A stretch of DNA of 64,000 bases from Polyangium sp. y55x31 (GCF_029946505.1 NZ_JARZHG010000029.1:83951-147950); one strand, 5' to 3'. Counted from the stretch's first letter, positions 1-10,597 are shown. Numbers and translations are program-made. Notes: generated by a model not told the origin, from the letters alone.

Positions 1-1361
<1,361 letters not shown>

Positions 1362-1418
1362 GGTCCGCGTGGGCGCCCTGCACCCGTGCGGGACGTGGAT
1401 GCAGGAAGCGCGCGCGGA

Positions 1419-3401
1419 TCAGCGCGCCGGCGATGTACCGCGGGCGAGCGCCTCGATCGCGGCGAGGTCTCGCTGCGCCGCGTCCGTCGCGGGCTTGCGC
1501 GGCCAGGCGAGCTCGAGCTCGCCGTCGAACCAGTACAGGTGTTGCGCGTCGACGTACCCGTGCGCCCCGCCCACGGCTGCGAGCGCCGCGAGCGCCTGCT
1601 CGAGCCGCGCGATCGCCGCCGGGTCGAGCGTACGCGGCGCATCCGCGAGCGCCTTGCCGAGCGGCGGCGCGACCCAGATCTCGCCCGCCGCTCGATCCAC
1701 GCGGAGCACCGTCGGCAGCGCGGGATGCCCGGTCCGCGCGAAGGCGCGCGCCCGCGCGAGGGACTCCTCGTCCATCGGGATCACGAGCACCTCGCGATCG
1801 AGCCATGCATCGTGGCGCAGGCTCGCCATGTCGCGCCCATCGCCCAGCGCGAGCGGTGGTCCCAGGCGATCGCCTTCCCTCGGCGCGGCCGGCCGTTCGC
1901 TTCCCTGCATCGCGGTCCATCGCCTCGGCAGCGCCTCCGGCCAGCGCAGCGCCGACAGCGCGCGCCGCGCTTCGAATGCGTCTTCCGGCCTCCGATCCGG
2001 CTCCTCTGCGAGCAGCGCGGCCACGGCTGCGTCGTGCTCCGGCCCGAGCTCCGGGTTCTTCTCGCTCGGCGCTCCTCCCTGGAAACGCCCGCGCGTCGGC
2101 TCGGCCGGCTCACCCGTGAGCAGCTCGTAAAGCACGGCGCCCACCGCGTAGAGATCACTCGTGATCCCCGCGGGACGACCGAGCCTCTGCTCGGGCGACA
2201 TGTACGCATACGTGCCGATCGCGCCGGCCGTCGCCGTGCTGGAGAGGTCGCCGAGGTGCGCCGCGCCGAAGTCCGACAGCATCGCGGTCCCCGCGTCGTC
2301 GAAGAGCACGTTCGCGGGCTTCACATCGCGATGCAGGATCCCGAGCCGGTGCGCCTCGCCGAGCGCCGACAGCAGGAGGCAGGCGATCTCCACGGCCCGC
2401 GCCGGCGCCATCGGCCCCTCGCGCATCTTGTCCGCGAGCGACCCGCCTCGCATGAACGCGAGCACCATCGCCGGCCCTTCGGGCACGTACTGATGGAGCG
2501 GCACCACGTTCGGATGGCGCAGCCGTTCGAGCGCGCGCGCCTCGCGTTCGAAGCGTTGCAGCGCGTCGCGCCCCGCGCCCTCGACGAGCCCGCTGAAGAT
2601 CTTCACCGCGACGCGCTCGCCGCTGATCCGATCGATCGCCTCGACGAGCCGCGCGTGCGCCGACGACGCGATCTCCCGCGTCGTCTCGTATCGCCCGAAA
2701 AGAACCACGCCCCCGCCGCGCCGATCGTTTTTCCGGGCCGGCTCCCTCGTCGCATCCTTGGTCGGCGGCTCTTCCCGCACCCCGAGCCGCGCCATCTCCG
2801 CGCGCGTCTCGCGCGCCGCCTCGGCGAGCCCGACCTCCTCGAAGCACCGCGCGAGCAGCGGCAGCGCCGCGGCCCGCTCCGGCGCGGCCACGTCGATCTG
2901 CTGCAGCGCCTTGATCGCCCCCTCGGTCCGCCCGTGCCGCGCCAGAAGCGCGCCCAGCGCGAGCCGCGGCGCCGCCTGATCCGGCCGCTGCCTCAGCGCA
3001 CTCTCGAGCGCGCGCGCCGCCTCGGCCGGTTGTCCCGCCCGCTCGAAGCTCTCGGCCGCTTGCAGCACTTCGCCGGCCGCGACGAACGCGCCCGCCGCCT
3101 CCGCATGCTCGCCGATCCGCGCGTAAAGCGCCCCTGCGTACGTGCCAAACCCTCGCGACCGGAGATCCGACGCCGACGCGAGCGCGATCTCCCTCGGCAG
3201 CCGCTCCGCGATCCGCGCGATCGCCTCCCGCGCCGTCGCGTCATCCCCCCCGAGCGCCGCGAGCCTCGCGGCCCGCCGCGCGTCCCCGGCGAGAAGCGCC
3301 TCCCGCGCCGCCCCGACGAAATCACACGCCTCCTCCAGCCTGCGTGAGGCCTCCGCGTGCGTCCGGGAACGCTCTGCCGTCTCGCGCTCGTCGGGGTTCA
3401 T
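1419..3401 (-). CDS. Ser/Thr protein kinase with N-terminal TPR-like region and glycine-less P-loop
   Basis: About 660 residues from the ATG at 3401; the frame is open further upstream but that part overlaps the preceding lipoprotein gene. Residues 1-210 are Ala/Leu-rich helical repeats of TPR type ([20 protein letters not shown]). A Hanks-type kinase domain spans about 236-475: AVK lysine at 267, HRDVKPAN with D359, SDFG with D377, MSPEQ at 401-405. The glycine-rich loop is odd: the position expected to read GxGxxG reads [12 protein letters not shown] with no glycine, although lysine and both catalytic aspartates remain. The C-terminal 180 residues are unrecognised. It lies 37 bp after the lipoprotein at 3439 and 57 bp before the antiporter, so the three may form one operon. 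Probably a cytoplasmic signalling kinase; activity may be altered. Confidence 0.85.
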   Translation of the reverse strand: MNPDERETAERSRTHAEASRRLEEACDFVGAAREALLAGDARRAARLAALGGDDATAREAIARIAERLPREIALASASDLRSRGFGTYAGALYARIGEHAEAAGAFVAAGEVLQAAESFERAGQPAEAARALESALRQRPDQAAPRLALGALLARHGRTEGAIKALQQIDVAAPERAAALPLLARCFEEVGLAEAARETRAEMARLGVREEPPTKDATREPARKNDRRGGGVVLFGRYETTREIASSAHARLVEAIDRISGERVAVKIFSGLVEGAGRDALQRFEREARALERLRHPNVVPLHQYVPEGPAMVLAFMRGGSLADKMREGPMAPARAVEIACLLLSALGEAHRLGILHRDVKPANVLFDDAGTAMLSDFGAAHLGDLSSTATAGAIGTYAYMSPEQRLGRPAGITSDLYAVGAVLYELLTGEPAEPTRGRFQGGAPSEKNPELGPEHDAAVAALLAEEPDRRPEDAFEARRALSALRWPEALPRRWTAMQGSERPAAPREGDRLGPPLALGDGRDMASLRHDAWLDREVLVIPMDEESLARARAFARTGHPALPTVLRVDRAAGEIWVAPPLGKALADAPRTLDPAAIARLEQALAALAAVGGAHGYVDAQHLYWFDGELELAWPRKPATDAAQRDLAAIEALARGTSPAR

Positions 3402-3438
3402 CAGAAGGTCCCCGCTGGTTTTCCCGGACGAACGTTCG

Positions 3439-4359
3439 TCAGGGCGACGAAGGCGCGATCGTCGCGCGGCCGACGACGGACAGGTCGAACCGCAGCTCAC
3501 CCGCGTCGATCCCCGCGGCCGTGAAGCCTCCCTGGCGGAGGCGATGCACCGAGAGCGCGACCGTCGCCGGCAGCGCGCCCCAGGTCTTCTTGCCGAGCAC
3601 CGAAGCCGGGATCATGCCTTCGCCCGAATCGTTGAAGGTGCAACGAACGCCCGTGCCGCTCGACGCCGTCAGATCCACGTAGACGAGATCTCCAACCGCC
3701 GGCGCTTCGCTCGCGTTCCACCGCAGCGTCGCCGCCGTCCCTTCCTCGAAGACCACGCCCTCGGCGAGCGCGGTATCGAAAAGACGAACCCGCTCCGGCG
3801 CGCTCGGCGCCTCGGCCTCGATCGAGAACGGATTCAGCGTCCCCGAGCCCGTGCTCTCGAGCACGTACCGCGCGGGCGCCGGCAGATCACTCTGCGCGTC
3901 GCGCGACGTGTAAAACACGCCCGAGACGAACGCTCCCACGTCCGGGAACGCCCGCGTCGCGAGCGGCATGCGCGTCGTCCCGGCCTGGATCGACAGATCG
4001 CCCACGTCGAGCAGCTCGATCGAGCCGAGCGCGGAGAGCGCGTCCGCCTCCTCCGCCGCGGCAAACGGCGCGAGCGCCACGCACTCGCCCGCGGCCGGCA
4101 GCTCGAGCCACGATCCGCCGACCACGCGCTCGGCCACCTCGGGATCCGCGCCCGACGCGAGCCGCATGAACTTCGCCGACACGTTCGTCTGGACGAACTC
4201 CCCCTCGGCGGCGCTGCGTTCGACGAGGACGATCGCCTCGGTCGTGGACCCGGTCGCGCTCGCGATGTCGTCGGCCTCGGCCACGGGAGCCGAGCAACCG
4301 CCCACGACGACGCCGAGAGAGGCGAGGAGCGCGGGCAGCGGGACGTTCGAGGAGCGCAT
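3439..4359 (-). CDS. Predicted lipoprotein of unknown function
   Basis: 306 residues. The ATG at 4359 gives a clean lipoprotein signal ([24 protein letters not shown], lipobox VGGC split here only for description: hydrophobic stretch then Cys). A TAGACT hexamer on the minus strand (4367-4372) ends 7 nt before this ATG and no good Shine-Dalgarno is visible, supporting this start over the in-frame upstream ATG. The mature protein is Ala/Gly/Val-rich with little Cys and looks beta-rich ([27 protein letters not shown]). I recognise no family. It precedes the TPR kinase by 37 bp and may be its envelope partner, which is inference from spacing only. Confidence 0.75.
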   Translation of the reverse strand: MRSSNVPLPALLASLGVVVGGCSAPVAEADDIASATGSTTEAIVLVERSAAEGEFVQTNVSAKFMRLASGADPEVAERVVGGSWLELPAAGECVALAPFAAAEEADALSALGSIELLDVGDLSIQAGTTRMPLATRAFPDVGAFVSGVFYTSRDAQSDLPAPARYVLESTGSGTLNPFSIEAEAPSAPERVRLFDTALAEGVVFEEGTAATLRWNASEAPAVGDLVYVDLTASSGTGVRCTFNDSGEGMIPASVLGKKTWGALPATVALSVHRLRQGGFTAAGIDAGELRFDLSVVGRATIAPSSP

Positions 4360-4366
4360 GATCGCC

Positions 4367-4372
4367 AGTCTA
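4367..4372 (-). promoter_or_regulatory. Candidate leaderless -10 hexamer TAGACT
   Basis: Reads TAGACT on the minus strand and ends 7 nt before the ATG at 4359, a spacing that would place transcription start at or next to the A of the start codon. Confidence 0.4.
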
Positions 4373-4455
4373 TGGCGGGTCCTCGGGGCGGGCAAGCACC
4401 TCGCCCGAGGTCGCTCCGCTGCCCCTGAATCTCGGCCGAAAATCGCGCGAATGGC

Positions 4456-5199
4456 TCAGAAGCCTACGACCAGGGCGCCCGCCGGGGTCAGCGAGAACTG
4501 ATCGAACGAGACGTCCGTTTCGCCCAAGCTGCCCGAGACCGTGTGCCAGTCGCCCCCGATCTCCAGGGCCACGTGTACGTGACGGAATCCGAGCCGGAGC
4601 CCGGCCACCATCCCGACCCGGACGTGATCGCCCGAGAATGTGAGGGGCTTCGTCGCATTCGGCTCCGTGGAGGGATACGTCCCGCTCACCCACGAGATCC
4701 CCGCCCGCGGGCCGATCCACCCCGAATAAAGCTCCCCCGTGCTCTTCCACCCGATGAGCAGCGGCACGTCGAGCCCCCCGCCGAGGAGCGTGCCCGCCTG
4801 GCCGCCCGAGCCCGGACGCCCAGACAGGAGCAGCTCGCCGCCGAGCCCCATCGAGAGCGCGACGCTCTTGCTCAACGTGAACGCATGCCGTCCGTCCAGA
4901 CGAACCGCCCGCCCCGAGTACGTCAGGCCCGCCTCGTTCGAGCCCGTGATGCCGACGCGGGCGCCCACCCACGGCGCGACGGCAGGCGCGATCGTGCGCT
5001 CCTGGAGCATGGTTTCGACCTGCGCCTCGTCCGTTCCGGGCGCGCTCGGGAGCTCCGCGAGGACGGGCCGGCCGGACAAACCCGCGCCCAGCGTGACCTT
5101 GCCAGGCGAGAGGACGTGTGCGGGATGAAGGAGGGGAGCGCCGCCGCCGCAACCCCCCAAGCCCAGCGCGCAGAGCGCGAAGGCGAGCGGCCGAAGCAT
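4456..5199 (-). CDS. Predicted lipoprotein, possibly outer-membrane beta-barrel-like
   Basis: 247 residues from the ATG at 5199, chosen because it opens a lipoprotein signal (MLRPLAFALCALGLGGC) and lies outside the ferredoxin gene, which the longer frame would overlap. The mature part alternates Gly/aromatic and hydrophobic residues (ALSMGLGGELLLSG, LYSGWIGPRAGISW, VRVGMVAGLRLGF) and ends in GALVVGF with a terminal Phe, a pattern seen in small outer-membrane beta-barrels. A lipidated barrel is unusual, so it may instead be a periplasmic-face beta protein. It follows the ferredoxin by 47 bp. No family recognised. Confidence 0.7.
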   Translation of the reverse strand: MLRPLAFALCALGLGGCGGGAPLLHPAHVLSPGKVTLGAGLSGRPVLAELPSAPGTDEAQVETMLQERTIAPAVAPWVGARVGITGSNEAGLTYSGRAVRLDGRHAFTLSKSVALSMGLGGELLLSGRPGSGGQAGTLLGGGLDVPLLIGWKSTGELYSGWIGPRAGISWVSGTYPSTEPNATKPLTFSGDHVRVGMVAGLRLGFRHVHVALEIGGDWHTVSGSLGETDVSFDQFSLTPAGALVVGF

Positions 5200-5246
5200 G
5201 GGGCGGGCCGTGGGCGGATGCACCTCGGGGGCGGCGCTCCTCGTGG

Positions 5247-5552
5247 CTACTTGCGGAAACGGGAGGGGAAGTCGTTCTTGGCGACCCGCCCCTTGAGCTC
5301 GGAGTCGTCCGGGTGCAGGCGGGACGCCCGGGAGATGAGCGCCTCCTCGGTCTCCACGCGCTTCGGGTCGGGCAAGCAGCACTCCACCGGACAAACCGCC
5401 TGGCAGGCCTCGTGATCGTAGAAGCCCACGCACTCGGTGCAGAGCTCGGGGTCGATCACGTAGATCTCGTCGCCCTCGCTGATCGCCTCGTTGGGGCACT
5501 CCGGCTCGCAAGCTCCGCAGTTGATGCAATCTTCGGTGATGTAGGTGGCCAT
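5247..5552 (-). CDS. 2[4Fe-4S] ferredoxin, YfhL type
   Basis: 101 residues. The ATG at 5552 has a GGAGGA Shine-Dalgarno about 12 nt upstream and begins MATYITEDCINCGACEPEC. Cysteines 9, 12, 15 and 19 form the first CxxCxxCxxxCP motif; 38, 41, 50 and 54 form the second, with the long CxxCx8C spacing (CTECVGFYDHEAC) that marks YfhL/alvin-type ferredoxins with two low-potential clusters. Residues 62-101 are a charged C-terminal extension common in the subgroup. Cytoplasmic single-electron carrier; the redox partner cannot be assigned from the neighbours, which are lipoproteins. Confidence 0.92.
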   Translation of the reverse strand: MATYITEDCINCGACEPECPNEAISEGDEIYVIDPELCTECVGFYDHEACQAVCPVECCLPDPKRVETEEALISRASRLHPDDSELKGRVAKNDFPSRFRK

Positions 5553-5867
5553 GGGGTTGCTTCGTCCTCCGGGGGTGCGGTCCGGAATTTCCCGGTATCT
5601 AAAGGGCGGCGCCCCGGCTGTCAACGCAAGCGTTCCGCACGCTCGATGAGGCCCGGGCTCTGCGCCGCGCGCCCTCCAGGAATGGGCGGGCAAGGAGCGG
5701 CGCCCCCATCCTGCAGTGCCCCGGGCCATCCGTCCAGAGCAACGCCGCGGACGCGATCACGGGCGCGACGGCCGACCCCGATCGGCCGCTGGATCCCGCC
5801 CTCTCCACGACGTCCGCGGCGCCCGGTTGCACGCCGGCCCGAGGCCCGTTAGTACGCTTGCCCTGCG
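5553..5867. other. Divergent intergenic region, 315 bp
   Basis: Lies between the divergently transcribed ferredoxin and a Cys-rich lipoprotein. It carries the ferredoxin Shine-Dalgarno at its left end and the TACGCT hexamer at its right end. I see no convincing gene, terminator or repeat in the remainder. Confidence 0.5.
5853..5858 (+). promoter_or_regulatory. Candidate leaderless -10 hexamer TACGCT
   Basis: Ends 9 nt before the ATG at 5868; no Shine-Dalgarno is visible in the spacer. Confidence 0.3.
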
Positions 5868-6536
5868 ATGCCCCGACCCCGCGTGATCACGCTCTTCCTC
5901 GCCGCCCTCGTCGTTGCGCTCGCCGGCTGCTCGCCGAAGATCGGGGAGGACTGCACGAACTCGACCGACTGCTCGCAAGTGGGCGACCGCCTCTGCGACA
6001 CCACGCAGCCGGGCGGCTACTGCACGATCTTCGGGTGCGAGCCCGACAAATGCCCGGAGGGCGACGGGGTCTGCGTCGCATTTTCCTCGGAGCTCGATCC
6101 CGCCTGCGGCGCCGCAGACGACGCGAGCTGGGGTCGCTTCGGGCGGACGTTCTGCATGGCCGGCTGCGAAGCGAATGATGATTGCCGCGACGGCTACGAG
6201 TGCGCTCGTCCATCGGAGCGCGCCGCGCGGATCATCGACTTCGAGCCGATCGCCCAGCGTATCTGCGTGGTGAAGATCGCGCCGCCGCCGGTGTCGATCG
6301 AGGTGCCGCAGATCTGTCTGCCCTCGGAGCCGCCCGCACCGCCGGCGCCTTGGGTCCCGACGGGCGCGGGAGGCGCAGGCGGCGCTGGAGGCGCAGGCGG
6401 AGCTGGTGGCGCCGGAGGCGCGGGCGGAGCAGGCGGCGCTGGAGGCGCAGGCGGAGCCGGAGGCGCGGGCGGAGCAGGCGGCGCCGGAGGAGCGGGCGGC
6501 GCCGGTGGAGCCGGCGGCGCGGGCGGCGGTCCCTGA
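5868..6536 (+). CDS. Cys-rich lipoprotein with a Gly-Gly-Ala C-terminal tail
   Basis: 222 residues. MPRPRVITLFLAALVVALAGC is a lipoprotein signal with Cys 21 as lipidation site. Residues 25-150 hold spaced cysteines in short loops (CTNSTDCSQVGDRLC, CMAGCEANDDCRDGYEC), a pattern common in myxobacterial surface lipoproteins with EGF-like or dickerin-like disulfide loops. The last ~56 residues are an almost uninterrupted GGA repeat ending GGP, encoded by variable 9-bp units (6363-6536). Such repeats usually sit just after the lipidated Cys; here the repeat is the extreme C-terminus. Function unknown; predicted cell-surface exposed. Confidence 0.82.
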   Translation: MPRPRVITLFLAALVVALAGCSPKIGEDCTNSTDCSQVGDRLCDTTQPGGYCTIFGCEPDKCPEGDGVCVAFSSELDPACGAADDASWGRFGRTFCMAGCEANDDCRDGYECARPSERAARIIDFEPIAQRICVVKIAPPPVSIEVPQICLPSEPPAPPAPWVPTGAGGAGGAGGAGGAGGAGGAGGAGGAGGAGGAGGAGGAGGAGGAGGAGGAGGAGGGP

Positions 6537-6582
6537 GGTCTTTCCGGACGATCCGCGGGAAGTGATCCGGCACCCGCCGTGC

Positions 6583-6588
6583 TAGCCT
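6583..6588 (+). promoter_or_regulatory. Candidate leaderless -10 hexamer TAGCCT
   Basis: Ends 8 nt before the ATG at 6597 and helps choose that start over an in-frame codon at 6579, which lies upstream of the hexamer. Confidence 0.4.
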
Positions 6589-6596
6589 CGCCGCGC

Positions 6597-7628
6597 ATGT
6601 TCCGGGCGCCTGCGCTTCCCCGCACCCTCGACGCCGCCCTCCGCGACGTGGGCTCGTCCAAAGCCTCCGTGCGCGAGGACGCCGTGCGTGATCTCGTCCG
6701 CCACGCCGAGGAAGCGCGCAGCCAGGTCGTGCGCGCCCTCGAGCGCGCGCTCTCCGACGAAGCCGCGCCCGTCCGCTCGGCCGCCGCGCTCGGGCTCGCC
6801 GACGTGGGCGCGAACGAAGCGCTTCCCGCGCTGCTCGTCGCCATCGAGGACGACGACGTCCACGTGCGGCAGATGGCCCTCACCGCGCTCGGCGAGATCG
6901 GCGATGGTCGCGCCGCACAAAGGCTCGCCCGCGCGCTCGAAGATTCCCGCGCGGAGGTGCGGTTCCAGGCGGTCATCGCTTATGCGCGCGTCTGCAAGGA
7001 TCACACGTCCGTCGTGGAGGCGCTCGCCGCGCGCACGCGCGACGCCGACCCGCTCGTCTGCCACATCGCGCTCCGCATGGCCGAGGAGCTCGGCGGCGCG
7101 GAGGGCGAGCACGTGGTCGATCCGATCCTCGTGGCGAGGGCGCGCGAGCTCGTCGAGCACGCGTCCCCCACGGTGCGCGTCGCCGCGGCCGTGGTGCTCG
7201 GCCGCGCCGGGGATCACGCGGGCGCGAAGGTGCTCGCGGCGGTCGTGAACGGAGCGATCAAGACGGAAGACGCCGAAGACGAGGCGGCCGCGATCGAGCT
7301 CGCGGGATCGCTCGGGCTCTCGGAGGCGCGCGTGGGGCTCGAGCGGCGGGCGTTCGGCGGCGCGCTCGGCTTCGGCCGCGACCGTTTCTCCTGGCACGCG
7401 CGCGTCGCGCTCGCGAGCATGGGCCACGCGCGCGCCACGCGCGAGATCGTCAGCGAGCTCGGCTCGTGGGATCGGAACAAGCGCACGCTCGCGGTCGCCG
7501 CCGTCGGTCGCGCGCGCATCCGATCGGCCCGCACGATCCTCGCGGCCATGGAAGGGGATCCCTCGCGGGCCGACCCGCACGCCGTGAGCGAGGCGCTCCT
7601 CGCGCTCGCGGAGGACGAACCGGCATGA
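6597..7628 (+). CDS. HEAT-repeat protein
   Basis: 343 residues made of about seven HEAT/PBS-lyase-like helical repeats (VRSAAALGLADVGANEALPALLVAIEDDD split across repeats; VRQMALTALGEIGDGRAAQRL; VRVAAAVVLGRAGDHAGAKVL). Each repeat shows the A-x-x-A-L-G-x-I/L-G pattern at its helix turn. Such proteins are scaffolds or maturation factors; no catalytic residues are evident and there is no signal peptide, so it is probably cytoplasmic. The stop overlaps the next ATG (ATGA at 7625-7628), implying translational coupling with the CrtC-like protein and, through a second ATGA, with the DUF4149 membrane protein. Confidence 0.85.
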   Translation: MFRAPALPRTLDAALRDVGSSKASVREDAVRDLVRHAEEARSQVVRALERALSDEAAPVRSAAALGLADVGANEALPALLVAIEDDDVHVRQMALTALGEIGDGRAAQRLARALEDSRAEVRFQAVIAYARVCKDHTSVVEALAARTRDADPLVCHIALRMAEELGGAEGEHVVDPILVARARELVEHASPTVRVAAAVVLGRAGDHAGAKVLAAVVNGAIKTEDAEDEAAAIELAGSLGLSEARVGLERRAFGGALGFGRDRFSWHARVALASMGHARATREIVSELGSWDRNKRTLAVAAVGRARIRSARTILAAMEGDPSRADPHAVSEALLALAEDEPA

Positions 7629-8641
7629 ACGAACCGAGAGATCCGAACGCCGTCCGCTTCGATCCCGCGGCCGGCAGCGACCACGTCGAAAGCTACTTCC
7701 TCAAAGCGAACGACCCCGCGGGCGAACGCGCGCTCTGGATCAAGGCCACGATCTTCGCCTCCGCGCGCGAGCCCGGCCGCGCCGTCGCCGAGGGCTGGGC
7801 GATCGCCTTCGATCGACGCGGCGGCCAGAGCAAACACGTCGCGGTCAAGCACGTGCTCCCCTACGCCGATGCGCTCTTCGGCAGGGAGGGCCTCGACGTC
7901 GCATGGGGCCTCGGTGAAGGCGAGCGCATGCGCATCCGGCCCGGCGAGACGCACGGCCGCATCGCGCGGCGGGAGCACGCGATTCGCTGGGACCTTCATT
8001 TCGAGGGCGAGGCGAGCCCGTTCATCCCGTTCCCGCACGCCTCGATGTACCGCGGCAAATTCCCCAAATCGAAGACCCTCACGCCGTACCCGGACCTCGT
8101 GTTCTCCGGCGAGGTCGAGGTCGACAGCGAGCGCTGGGACCTCTCGGGTTGGCGCGGCATGCAGGGGCACAACTGGGGCCGCGGGCACGCGGATCTTTAC
8201 GCGTGGTGCCACGTCAACACCTGGGAGAGCGAGGCGGAGCTCGTCGTGGAAGCCCTGTCCGGCCGCGTCCGCGTCGGCCCCGTGCTCACGCCGCTCGTCA
8301 CGCTCGTCTGCGCGCGTTTCCGCGGCGTGACGTACACGTGGAACGGCCCGCTCGAGATCGCCCGCGCGCACGGCGACGTGGGCCTGCGCCGCTACAGCTT
8401 CTTCGCCGAGGGCCGCGCCGCGCGCATCGAGGGCTCGTTCGAGGCGGACACGGACGACATGGTCGGCCTCTACTACCCGAACCCCGACGGCCCCATGACG
8501 TACTGTTTGAACACCAAGCTCTCGCGCGCGCACGTGCGCTTCGAGGCGTCGGGCCGGCCGCCCGTCGTCGTGAAGAGCCGCGCCGCCGCGCTCGAGATCG
8601 GCACGCGTGACGCCGACCACGGCGTGAGGATGCACGTATGA
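7625..8641 (+). CDS. CrtC / tocopherol-cyclase-like lipocalin-fold protein
   Basis: 338 residues; start set by the ATGA overlap with the HEAT gene. No signal peptide. Two beta-rich halves: residues ~15-160 and 160-338. The stretch around YPDLVFSGEVEVDSERW and GMQGHNWGRGHADLYAW resembles the G-x-x-x-H-x-W-G signature of the hydroxyneurosporene synthase (CrtC), tocopherol cyclase and AttH-like superfamily, which bind or hydrate long isoprenoid or lipid chains in a lipocalin-type barrel. This is a motif-level call and no substrate can be named. Coupling with a HEAT protein and a small membrane protein suggests a membrane-lipid-related task. Confidence 0.6.
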   Translation: MNEPRDPNAVRFDPAAGSDHVESYFLKANDPAGERALWIKATIFASAREPGRAVAEGWAIAFDRRGGQSKHVAVKHVLPYADALFGREGLDVAWGLGEGERMRIRPGETHGRIARREHAIRWDLHFEGEASPFIPFPHASMYRGKFPKSKTLTPYPDLVFSGEVEVDSERWDLSGWRGMQGHNWGRGHADLYAWCHVNTWESEAELVVEALSGRVRVGPVLTPLVTLVCARFRGVTYTWNGPLEIARAHGDVGLRRYSFFAEGRAARIEGSFEADTDDMVGLYYPNPDGPMTYCLNTKLSRAHVRFEASGRPPVVVKSRAAALEIGTRDADHGVRMHV

Positions 8642-9252
8642 ACGACACCTTCACCGAGGCCGATCTGGCCCCCGATCCGCAGGAAAAGCGCGACCGTATC
8701 CTCGCCGTCGTCGATCGCGTCGCGGCCCTCGTCGCCGTCCTCGCGGGCGGCGTGTACATCGGCGGCATGATCGCGCTCGGCGCGAACGCGGCGCCCATCG
8801 TCTTCGGCATGCTCCCTCGGTCGATCGCGGGCGACGTGATGGGCGCGGTCTTCGCGCGCTTCGACACGATCGCCCTCGGCGCGGCCCTCGCGGCGCTCGC
8901 CGCGGAGGTCACGCGCACCCTCGCCACGCGCCGCCGCGGCCGCACGATCCTCTCGCGCTTGCGCCGCTCGTGCACGCTCTTCATGGCCGTCTCCGCGGCC
9001 TACATCGGCCTCTCGCTCTCGCCGCGCATCAGCGAGCTGCACCGAAAGGGCGTAGCGCGCGACGACACGCCGCAAGGCCAGCTCCTCGAGGCCGTGCACA
9101 AGCGCGCGGAGCTCTTCGGCAAGATCGGCATGGGGATGGCTCTCGGTCTCGTCGGGCTCACCATCTTCACCATCCAGCCGCGCAGACCGGACGACGAGGA
9201 AGACGACGAAGAGGCGGTCGCGCCCTTGCCGCCGGGCCCGCGCCACGACTGA
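8638..9252 (+). CDS. DUF4149-like membrane protein
   Basis: 204 residues, start fixed by the ATGA overlap at 8638-8641. Four hydrophobic segments: about 27-55 (VAALVAVLAGGVYIGGMIALG), 75-95, 110-130 (LFMAVSAAYIGLSL) and 165-182 (GMGMALGLVGLTIF), with a Glu/Asp-rich cytoplasmic tail (DDEEDDEEA). The layout, with a FGMLPRSIAGDVMGAVFARFD loop after the first segment (given here as landmark), resembles DUF4149 proteins, which are uncharacterised inner-membrane proteins. Last gene of the three-gene coupled set beginning at 6597. Confidence 0.7.
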   Translation: MNDTFTEADLAPDPQEKRDRILAVVDRVAALVAVLAGGVYIGGMIALGANAAPIVFGMLPRSIAGDVMGAVFARFDTIALGAALAALAAEVTRTLATRRRGRTILSRLRRSCTLFMAVSAAYIGLSLSPRISELHRKGVARDDTPQGQLLEAVHKRAELFGKIGMGMALGLVGLTIFTIQPRRPDDEEDDEEAVAPLPPGPRHD

Positions 9253-9388
9253 CGCGCCCCTTCCGACGGGCCGAGCGGCTGGCCCTCGTGCGTCTCAGCG
9301 GGTATGCTCCGGCCTTCCGGAAGGCGAGGTTTGCTGCCCGTCACGCGGGTGGCCCCGGTCTTTCTTTTCGTTCGCGTGGAGGCGGCCG

Positions 9389-10597
9389 ATGAAAATGAAG
9401 AGTGCATGGTGGGTCCTCACGACCCTTGGATTGAGCCTCGGGCTCGCAGTCAACAACACGGGCTGCGGGAGCGATAACAATAACGGGGGGAACGGTGGCA
9501 CGGGCGCCACCGGCGGCGAGGGCGGCACGGGTGGAACCGGCGGCACGGGCGCCACCGGCGGCACCGGCGGTACCGTGGATCCGGGCGATTGGCTCGGCCT
9601 GCCCTGCACGACCGATTCCGAGTGTGCGCCCGGCACCTGCATCGTGGCGGACAAGGACGACGCGGTCTTCCTCGGCGGCCCGCAGAACGGCTACTGCAGC
9701 AAGAACTGCAAGACGAGCGGCGATTGTCCGGGCGTCGGCAGCATTTGCTACAAGGGCGCGAACAGCAGCGCGGCCGAGGGGCGTTGCGTCCCGTCGTGCG
9801 AGGTCGGCAACCCCGACCTCATGTACATCAACGACCCGCTCGATCCCTTCAAGTGCCAGGGCCGCGAGGACGCCGCCTGCATCCGGCTCTCGGCGGGCGA
9901 CGTCTGTCTCCCGACGTGCACGAACGACGCGGCGTGCGGCGCGGGCCGCGTCTGCGATCTCGCCGCCGGCGTCTGCGTGAACAGCGTCTCGGATGGCAAG
10001 CCGTTCGGCGCGATCTGCGACACGATGGCCGCCGAGGACGAGTGCGGCAACGGCTTCTGCATCGGCGGCCTCGCGGGCGGCAAGGGCTTCTGCTCGGGCC
10101 TCTGCACGCTCGGCGGCAACATCAACACCGGCGATTGCGGCGGCATCGAGAACGGCCTCTGCGTCTTCTCGCCGGTCGTGATGGGCTGCACCCCGACGGC
10201 GGACAAGGGCTGCACGGGCCCCGGCGACGTCGGGTTCTGCACGAACGGCTGCACGAAGCACGAGGACTGCGCGGCGCCGGACTTCTGGTGCTTCGGCATC
10301 CTCCAGGGTGGCCCCGTCGGCTACTGCTTGCCGATGGACAAGTGCGACAATGGCCAGGCGGACTGCGGTGACGCGGCGAACGGCCTGACCTGCACGGACA
10401 CGATCCACGGCAAGTACTGCGTCGACAACCAGTACCCGCTCGGCGCGCTCGGCGGCGGCGGTGCTGGCGGCGCCGGCGGCATGGGCGGCGCCGGTGGCAT
10501 GGGCGGCATGGGCGGCGCTGGTGGTGCTGGTGGTGCTGGCGGCGCCGGTGGTGCCGGCGGCATGGGCGGCATGGGCGGCGCGGGCGGCATGCCCTGA
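9389..10597 (+). CDS. Cys-rich lipoprotein with glycine-rich linker and tail
   Basis: 402 residues. GGAGG 7 nt before the ATG sets the start. The signal ends with NNTGC; Cys 27 is followed by DNNNGGNGGTGATGG-type repeats, then about 290 residues rich in disulfide-type cysteines (CTTDSECAPGTCI, CSKNCKTSGDCPG, CTNDAACGAGRVC). The last ~50 residues are GGA/GGM repeats ending GGMP. It shares its plan with the lipoproteins at 5868 and 10697. Surface-exposed; function unknown. A perfect 14-bp palindrome (9312-9325) lies upstream and a strong terminator follows at 10623. Confidence 0.85.
   Translation: MKMKSAWWVLTTLGLSLGLAVNNTGCGSDNNNGGNGGTGATGGEGGTGGTGGTGATGGTGGTVDPGDWLGLPCTTDSECAPGTCIVADKDDAVFLGGPQNGYCSKNCKTSGDCPGVGSICYKGANSSAAEGRCVPSCEVGNPDLMYINDPLDPFKCQGREDAACIRLSAGDVCLPTCTNDAACGAGRVCDLAAGVCVNSVSDGKPFGAICDTMAAEDECGNGFCIGGLAGGKGFCSGLCTLGGNINTGDCGGIENGLCVFSPVVMGCTPTADKGCTGPGDVGFCTNGCTKHEDCAAPDFWCFGILQGGPVGYCLPMDKCDNGQADCGDAANGLTCTDTIHGKYCVDNQYPLGALGGGGAGGAGGMGGAGGMGGMGGAGGAGGAGGAGGAGGMGGMGGAGGMP

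Noticed and set aside
6363..6536. GGA-repeat DNA as a non-coding microsatellite
   Set aside because: It stays in frame with the lipoprotein and matches Gly-Gly repeats in six other lipoproteins of the window, so it is coding.
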